From Martelella mediterranea (lineage in GTDB: Bacteria; Pseudomonadota; Alphaproteobacteria; Rhizobiales; Rhizobiaceae): a stretch of DNA of 64,000 nucleotides. Of the stretch, positions 60,233 to 64,000 are shown one piece after another; within the stretch, counting starts at the first letter, position 1, and every line of letters begins with the position of its first letter. The notes under the pieces were generated by a model, which did no database searches, was not told where the DNA came from, and worked only from the letters and a program-made list of their open reading frames with translations. Where the stretch lies: contig NZ_SMAR01000022.1 of assembly GCF_004342225.1 (NCBI RefSeq), positions 1 through 64,000 on the forward strand, given 5' to 3'. Position numbers and translations under genes: made by a program.

Positions 60233-61390
60233 GTGAAAGTACTCTCAATTTTCGGAACAAGGCCGGAAGCTATCAAGATGGCGCCAGTGGTTCGTTCTAT
60301 GACCAATGATAGCGCTATCATGTCTTTAACCTGCGTCACTGGCCAGCATCGATCCATGCTTGATCAGGTGCTCGATCTGTTCGAAATCAGACCTGATTTC
60401 GATTTGTCTGTTATGGCGCCAAACCAGACGCTGAATAGTCTTTCATGCAAGATTATCGCCGGACTGGATGAGGTTCTGGATCAGGTGAGGCCGGACTATG
60501 TGCTGGTACACGGAGATACGACCTCGGCGATGGCAGCGAGCCTCGCGGCCTTTCACCGGGGAATAAAAATCGGCCATGTGGAAGCGGGGCTTCGAACCTA
60601 AGACCTATCAAAGCCGTGGCCGGAGGAAATGAACCGCCGCGTCATTGATACAGTCGCGAGCTTTCACTTCGCGCCTACAGCGACAAGTGCTGAAAACCTG
60701 AGCAATGAGAAGCTGGGCGGCACTATTCTGGTGACAGGAAACACAGTCATCGATGCCCTTCATGAGACAGTTCGCAAGATCAGGACAAATGCAGATCTCA
60801 AGGCGGAACTCACGCGGCGCTTTTCTTTTATAAATCCGGATCTCAAAACGCTTCTCGTCACAGGTCACCGCCGTGAAAGCTTTGGAGATGGGTTCGTCAG
60901 TATCTGTAAGGCGTTGGCACGGCTTGCAGAACGCTCAGATCTGCAGATTGTCTATCCGGTCCATCTCAACCCCAACGTATCCGGACCGGTGCACGAGTTG
61001 CTGGCGGGTGCAGAGAATGTCCACCTGATCGAGCCGCAGGGCTATCTTGATTTCGTGTTTCTGATGCAACGCGCCGATATCATCATGACCGATTCAGGCG
61101 GCGTTCAGGAAGAGGCGCCTTCTATGGGCAAACCGGTTCTCGTCATGCGTGATGTAACGGAAAGACCAGAGGCTGTTGCAGCCGGGACAGTCAAGCTGGT
61201 CGGCACCAATGCGGAGCGCATAGTACAGGAAATGACCCGCCTTCTGGACGATCCCACGTATTATGATGCCTTTGCACGCACCATAAACCCTTATGGCGAT
61301 GGCAAAGCAGCGGCTCGGATAGCCGATGCGCTTGCAGGGCGAGCAGTCACGACTTTCGAGCCAAGTTCCGTAACGCAGTCGTTTTTTTGA
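60233..61390 (+). pseudogene. wecB: UDP-N-acetylglucosamine 2-epimerase interrupted by an in-frame TAA
   Basis: The frame encodes a full-length non-hydrolysing epimerase (UDP-GlcNAc to UDP-ManNAc) of about 385 codons except for a TAA at 60599-60601. The N-terminal part begins VKVLSIFGTRPEAIKMAPVV from GTG 60233 and runs to HVEAGLRT. After the stop the same frame continues DLSKPWPEEMNRR and later DSGGVQEEAPSMGKP, the UDP-binding signature. Homologues have Tyr or Gly at the stop position, so TAC/TAT to TAA is the simplest change. An ATG at 60629 with GGAGGAA directly before it could restart translation of the C-terminal two thirds. A sequencing error is an alternative. Confidence 0.85.
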
Positions 61391-61428
61391 AGCTGGGCGG
61401 TCTGAGTTACCGCTTGAGGAGAGTTAGC

Positions 61429-63696
61429 ATGTCATATTCACCACTGCGCACTACACGCTGCAGTTGCCCTAGATTCGTTTCTTATCCTGTCGCCAGCCTG
61501 CTTCTGGTCGCAGGTTTCGCCGGATCTGCCAATGCAGGCGAGATTGCCGATGCCCTAAATCAACTGGTCCAGAAGAAAACCATTCAGCAGTCCGTGATGC
61601 TATCGGACCTTGGAGTGACACGTCCGCTTTCGCTTGCCGGTTCTTCTGCAAGACGTGATATTTATCTTCCAGTGCCTTCCGAGGTTCCTCTGGAAGACGC
61701 TGTGCTGGATCTCAAAGGGCACTATTTGCACGCTGACGGTGGTGAGACCACCTACACGCTTTCGCTCGACAGCTACGCTGTTGCGGCGCGTTCCCTTACA
61801 GGAGCGGAAGGTAATGCTGACATCCAGATCGGTGTTGACGGTGCTCCCCGTGAAAGCGGTTTCCTGCATCTTGGTATCAACTGGTCTTCTGCCAGTGGAA
61901 AATTTTACTGCGATGATGCCGAGCCTATTGGCAACATACTCCAGATTCTGCCAGAGACACGGCTGAACTACAGCTATATGTCTGACCAGGTTACGGATAT
62001 TGCGAGTGCCTGGGCTGCGCTGCCTCTGAATGTTGATCTCATGATATCCGGTGAAACCCTTGACGAAGCCCAGTATGATGCGGCCTGGCGCATCGGAACA
62101 GCGCTTGAAAAAGCCGGAAAACATATCAACGTCATCGCCTTGCCCCGCGTGGGGGATATCGTTGATGCAGAGGGTATCGCAGTCCCGACGGCTCTTCTCA
62201 AAATCCCGGCCTTTTCGAAATTCTCTGATGGAGGAGCGGTTAAGCTGAACAGTGAGGCTGAGCTTGGCGCCTTTCTTCTGTTAAGAGCACCTTCATTTCA
62301 GCCAGATGTTCTGGTGATGGATGCTGTGTTCAATCAGCACATGACCACCGCCTTTTCTGCCCTGTCTGACGAAATTGCCGCAGAGGACAGCGAAGCCGCC
62401 GCGCCGCTGCGGTCAATGGAAAAAACCAACGCGCTGCTCATCGAACCACTCGAAGAAGAAAATGTCGGGCTGCGTTTTGTTGCGGGCCGGCCGGTGATTG
62501 CAGTTTCGCAAGATGGGACCGCAGAAGCCGCCGGACTGTTTGATACAATGTGGAGAAACGCGGCAGCAGCAGAACAGCTTTCAGTTCGCCACGCTTCCAC
62601 GCCGCAGACAGCCGATAACCGTATAGCACTGGGCGCGATCAGTCAGGCGGCTGGCGATGTTGACGTTGTCTCACAGGCTGAATGGTCAACGACGTTCAAT
62701 ACTGGTGACTTTCCCGTCGGCAAGACGCCGGCTGGGTTGGATCTGAAGGTATCTGCAGCGCCGGGCGCGACGGCCACCAAACCTGTCGCTTCTGTCTTCC
62801 TGAACGGTTACCTTCTCGGTGCGAAACAGCTGACATCTGACGGGCAGCCTGAAGCTATCTCGGTGAAAGTTCCGTCATATGCTCTTCTGCCGAGAAATAC
62901 GATTTCAGTTCGGTTTCAGCGTCAGCCGGCAAGCGATCACTGCCGCGAGACACCTCAGGCATTTCCGGCCGCGGTCCTGCCCGATAGTCAGATTATCCTG
63001 AGAGATGCTCCCCCTGCCGACGGTTTCGTCACACTTGCCCCTCACATGTCAGGAGATACTTATGTTGCCGTGCCGAACAGCTGGCTTTCACAGGCAACCC
63101 GCACGCTTCCCACCGTTGTGCATGTGGCCGGAGCAAGTGGCATTTCGCCTTCAAAGGCTGAGTTCAGCGCTGTAGAGGCCGCCGCGGTTTCCCAACCCGA
63201 CAAGCCATTCCTGTTCTTTGATATTGCGGGGGAAAGCTTGCCCGGACGCGTGAAGACTAGTGGCAAACAGATGACAATCTCTGCTGCCGACGGCACCCCT
63301 TTGTTTGATGTTGCGGGCCTTTCCAACATTGCTGTTCTCGAAGCTGTTCACGCAAACAATCAGGCAGGTCTGTCTTATCAGTCTGTAGGCTCTGTCGCGA
63401 CGATAGACCGCTCATTCCAGTTGCCTCAGGGGGATGTCGCCATCATCGGTGAAAATGGCGTCCTCGCATCGGCAAACATCAGCGGCAAGCCACTTTTTTC
63501 TGATGGTGAAAACCCGGTTTCGATTGTCTCATCCGATAGGTTTTCGCTCAAGTCGCTGGTGACGCCGGAATTCTGGACGCAGCGCTTTCCATGGTTCCTC
63601 ACCATAGCGATTGTCGGCGGTTTTGTTGTGCTCACGGTCCTCGCCAAAATTGCGCGACGCAGAGCTGAAAAAGGCTCCGAGAAAGATCAGGGTTAA
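61429..63696 (+). CDS. BcsB-like periplasmic polysaccharide-synthase partner
   Basis: A 755-residue exported, membrane-anchored protein. Signal peptide through about residue 36 (SLLLVAGFAGSANA|GE), a large periplasmic beta-rich region resembling BcsB (LSDLGVTRPLSLAGSSARRDIYLPVPSEV; LKGHYLHADGGETTYTLSLDSYAV), and a C-terminal helix (FLTIAIVGGFVVLTVLAKIA, about 730-749) followed by a charged tail. BcsB guides cellulose through the periplasm beside BcsA. Here the partner is an NfrB-like transferase 6 bases downstream, so the polymer is probably not cellulose. ATG 61429 has GAGGAGAG about 5 bases upstream. Confidence 0.78.
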   Translation: MSYSPLRTTRCSCPRFVSYPVASLLLVAGFAGSANAGEIADALNQLVQKKTIQQSVMLSDLGVTRPLSLAGSSARRDIYLPVPSEVPLEDAVLDLKGHYLHADGGETTYTLSLDSYAVAARSLTGAEGNADIQIGVDGAPRESGFLHLGINWSSASGKFYCDDAEPIGNILQILPETRLNYSYMSDQVTDIASAWAALPLNVDLMISGETLDEAQYDAAWRIGTALEKAGKHINVIALPRVGDIVDAEGIAVPTALLKIPAFSKFSDGGAVKLNSEAELGAFLLLRAPSFQPDVLVMDAVFNQHMTTAFSALSDEIAAEDSEAAAPLRSMEKTNALLIEPLEEENVGLRFVAGRPVIAVSQDGTAEAAGLFDTMWRNAAAAEQLSVRHASTPQTADNRIALGAISQAAGDVDVVSQAEWSTTFNTGDFPVGKTPAGLDLKVSAAPGATATKPVASVFLNGYLLGAKQLTSDGQPEAISVKVPSYALLPRNTISVRFQRQPASDHCRETPQAFPAAVLPDSQIILRDAPPADGFVTLAPHMSGDTYVAVPNSWLSQATRTLPTVVHVAGASGISPSKAEFSAVEAAAVSQPDKPFLFFDIAGESLPGRVKTSGKQMTISAADGTPLFDVAGLSNIAVLEAVHANNQAGLSYQSVGSVATIDRSFQLPQGDVAIIGENGVLASANISGKPLFSDGENPVSIVSSDRFSLKSLVTPEFWTQRFPWFLTIAIVGGFVVLTVLAKIARRRAEKGSEKDQG

Positions 63697-63702
63697 GAAG
63701 CA

Positions 63703-64000
63703 ATGCAGCTTTACTGGCCCTACCTCCTCGCCGAATATTACCGTTTTCTGGAGTACGGCACTGTCGTGGTCGCGGTCATTATTTTGGTGTCCTGCATCGA
63801 TGACCTGTTCATCGATGCAGTGTTTTATCTCAGAGCGATCAAACGGTATTTCACAGTCCGAAGGCGCTATCAGCCGCTGACCACACAACAGCTCTACAAC
63901 CGTCCGGAACAGCACATCGCGATCATGGTGCCGGCCTGGCTCGAATATGATGTGATTGCCGCGATGATCGAGGGCATGGTGAAAACCCTCGATTACCGAA
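63703..64000 (+). CDS. NfrB-like family 2 glycosyltransferase (partial, runs off the window)
   Basis: The first 99 residues are visible. An N-terminal membrane helix (VVVAVIILVSCIDDLFIDAVF, about residues 21-41) is followed by LRAIKRYF, then RRRYQPLTTQQLY, and the start of the GT2 domain HIAIMVPAWLEYDVIAAMIEGMV, ending in TLDYR. From memory this aligns closely with the start of E. coli NfrB (GLDDFFIDVVYWVRRIKR...LAIMVPAWNETGVI...TLDYE), the inner-membrane synthase of the N4 glycan receptor polysaccharide. ATG 63703 follows the BcsB-like stop by 6 bases. The c-di-GMP-binding C-terminus, if present, lies outside the window. Confidence 0.8.
   Translation, partial: MQLYWPYLLAEYYRFLEYGTVVVAVIILVSCIDDLFIDAVFYLRAIKRYFTVRRRYQPLTTQQLYNRPEQHIAIMVPAWLEYDVIAAMIEGMVKTLDYR

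Overview
The window looks like part of an alphaproteobacterial chromosome or large replicon, most probably from the Rhizobiales/Hyphomicrobiales (Brucella/Ochrobactrum-like or a related soil or plant-associated genus). I infer this from the moderately high GC, the dense set of ABC and tripartite transporters, the FCD-type GntR regulators and an intergenic element at about 8.14-8.24 kb that looks like a common Rhizobiales repeat. The species cannot be fixed from the sequence alone. I saw no rRNA, tRNA, CRISPR array, transposase or integrase.

Region by region. (1) 0.3-12.0 kb: a small coiled-coil gene and two divergent FCD-type GntR regulators. Next come a 969-residue triple-fusion oxidoreductase (ferredoxin, pyridine-nucleotide oxidoreductase, BFD and D-amino-acid-oxidase modules) and a dihydropyrimidinase. 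An opposite-strand group follows: L-aspartate dehydrogenase-like protein, DUF3830 protein, polar amino-acid ABC transporter and a DapA-family aldolase/deaminase. A shared 16-bp operator-like motif lies in front of the oxidoreductase and in front of the transporter. (2) 12.4-22.1 kb: a compact, apparently undescribed biosynthetic locus. It combines a membrane sulfatase/phosphotransferase, an LPG-synthase-type membrane protein, a CDP-alcohol phosphatidyltransferase, GTP cyclohydrolase II, a cysteine-free MDR dehydrogenase, a PTPS/QueD-fold protein without its catalytic triad, a GT4 glycosyltransferase, a methyltransferase, a RibD-type reductase and a cytochrome b561. Pterin or pyrimidine chemistry next to lipid and sugar enzymes suggests a glycosylated, lipid-linked product made from GTP. 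(3) 22.3-28.3 kb: UTRA-type GntR regulator, Ugp-like ABC importer and a cytoplasmic metallophosphodiesterase. (4) 28.4-32.0 kb: MetNI-type importer with two binding proteins.

(5) 32.4-39.5 kb: a hydroxyproline (and probably prolyl/hydroxyprolyl peptide) catabolic operon: FCD regulator, FAD amino-acid dehydrogenase, M24 peptidase, proline-racemase-family epimerase, Ldh2/DpkA-type reductase and alpha-ketoglutarate-semialdehyde dehydrogenase. The core TGTCGACA lies both between metN and the regulator and in front of the peptidase. (6) 39.7-43.4 kb: SitABCD-type Mn/Fe importer behind a 21-bp inverted repeat. (7) 43.7-51.0 kb: BMP-type nucleoside/nucleobase ABC importer with an amidase and cytosine deaminase. 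(8) 51.2-53.3 kb: eutB-eutC ethanolamine ammonia-lyase. (9) 53.4-58.6 kb: opposite-strand operon of DapA-family protein, cytoplasmic sialidase-like beta-propeller and TctCBA-type transporter. A perfect 17-bp palindrome lies about 300 bp upstream.

(10) 58.6-64.0 kb: a gene-poor stretch of about 1.6 kb with one likely 51-codon gene, then a wecB (UDP-GlcNAc 2-epimerase) interrupted by one in-frame TAA, a BcsB-like periplasmic protein, and the start of an NfrB-like glycosyltransferase that runs off the window. This resembles the ManNAc-polysaccharide (N4 glycan receptor) pathway of E. coli. Most of the window is therefore scavenging of nitrogen and carbon compounds by paired importers and catabolic enzymes, each set with its own GntR-type regulation. 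Two envelope-glycan or lipid loci (regions 2 and 10) are the least explained parts.
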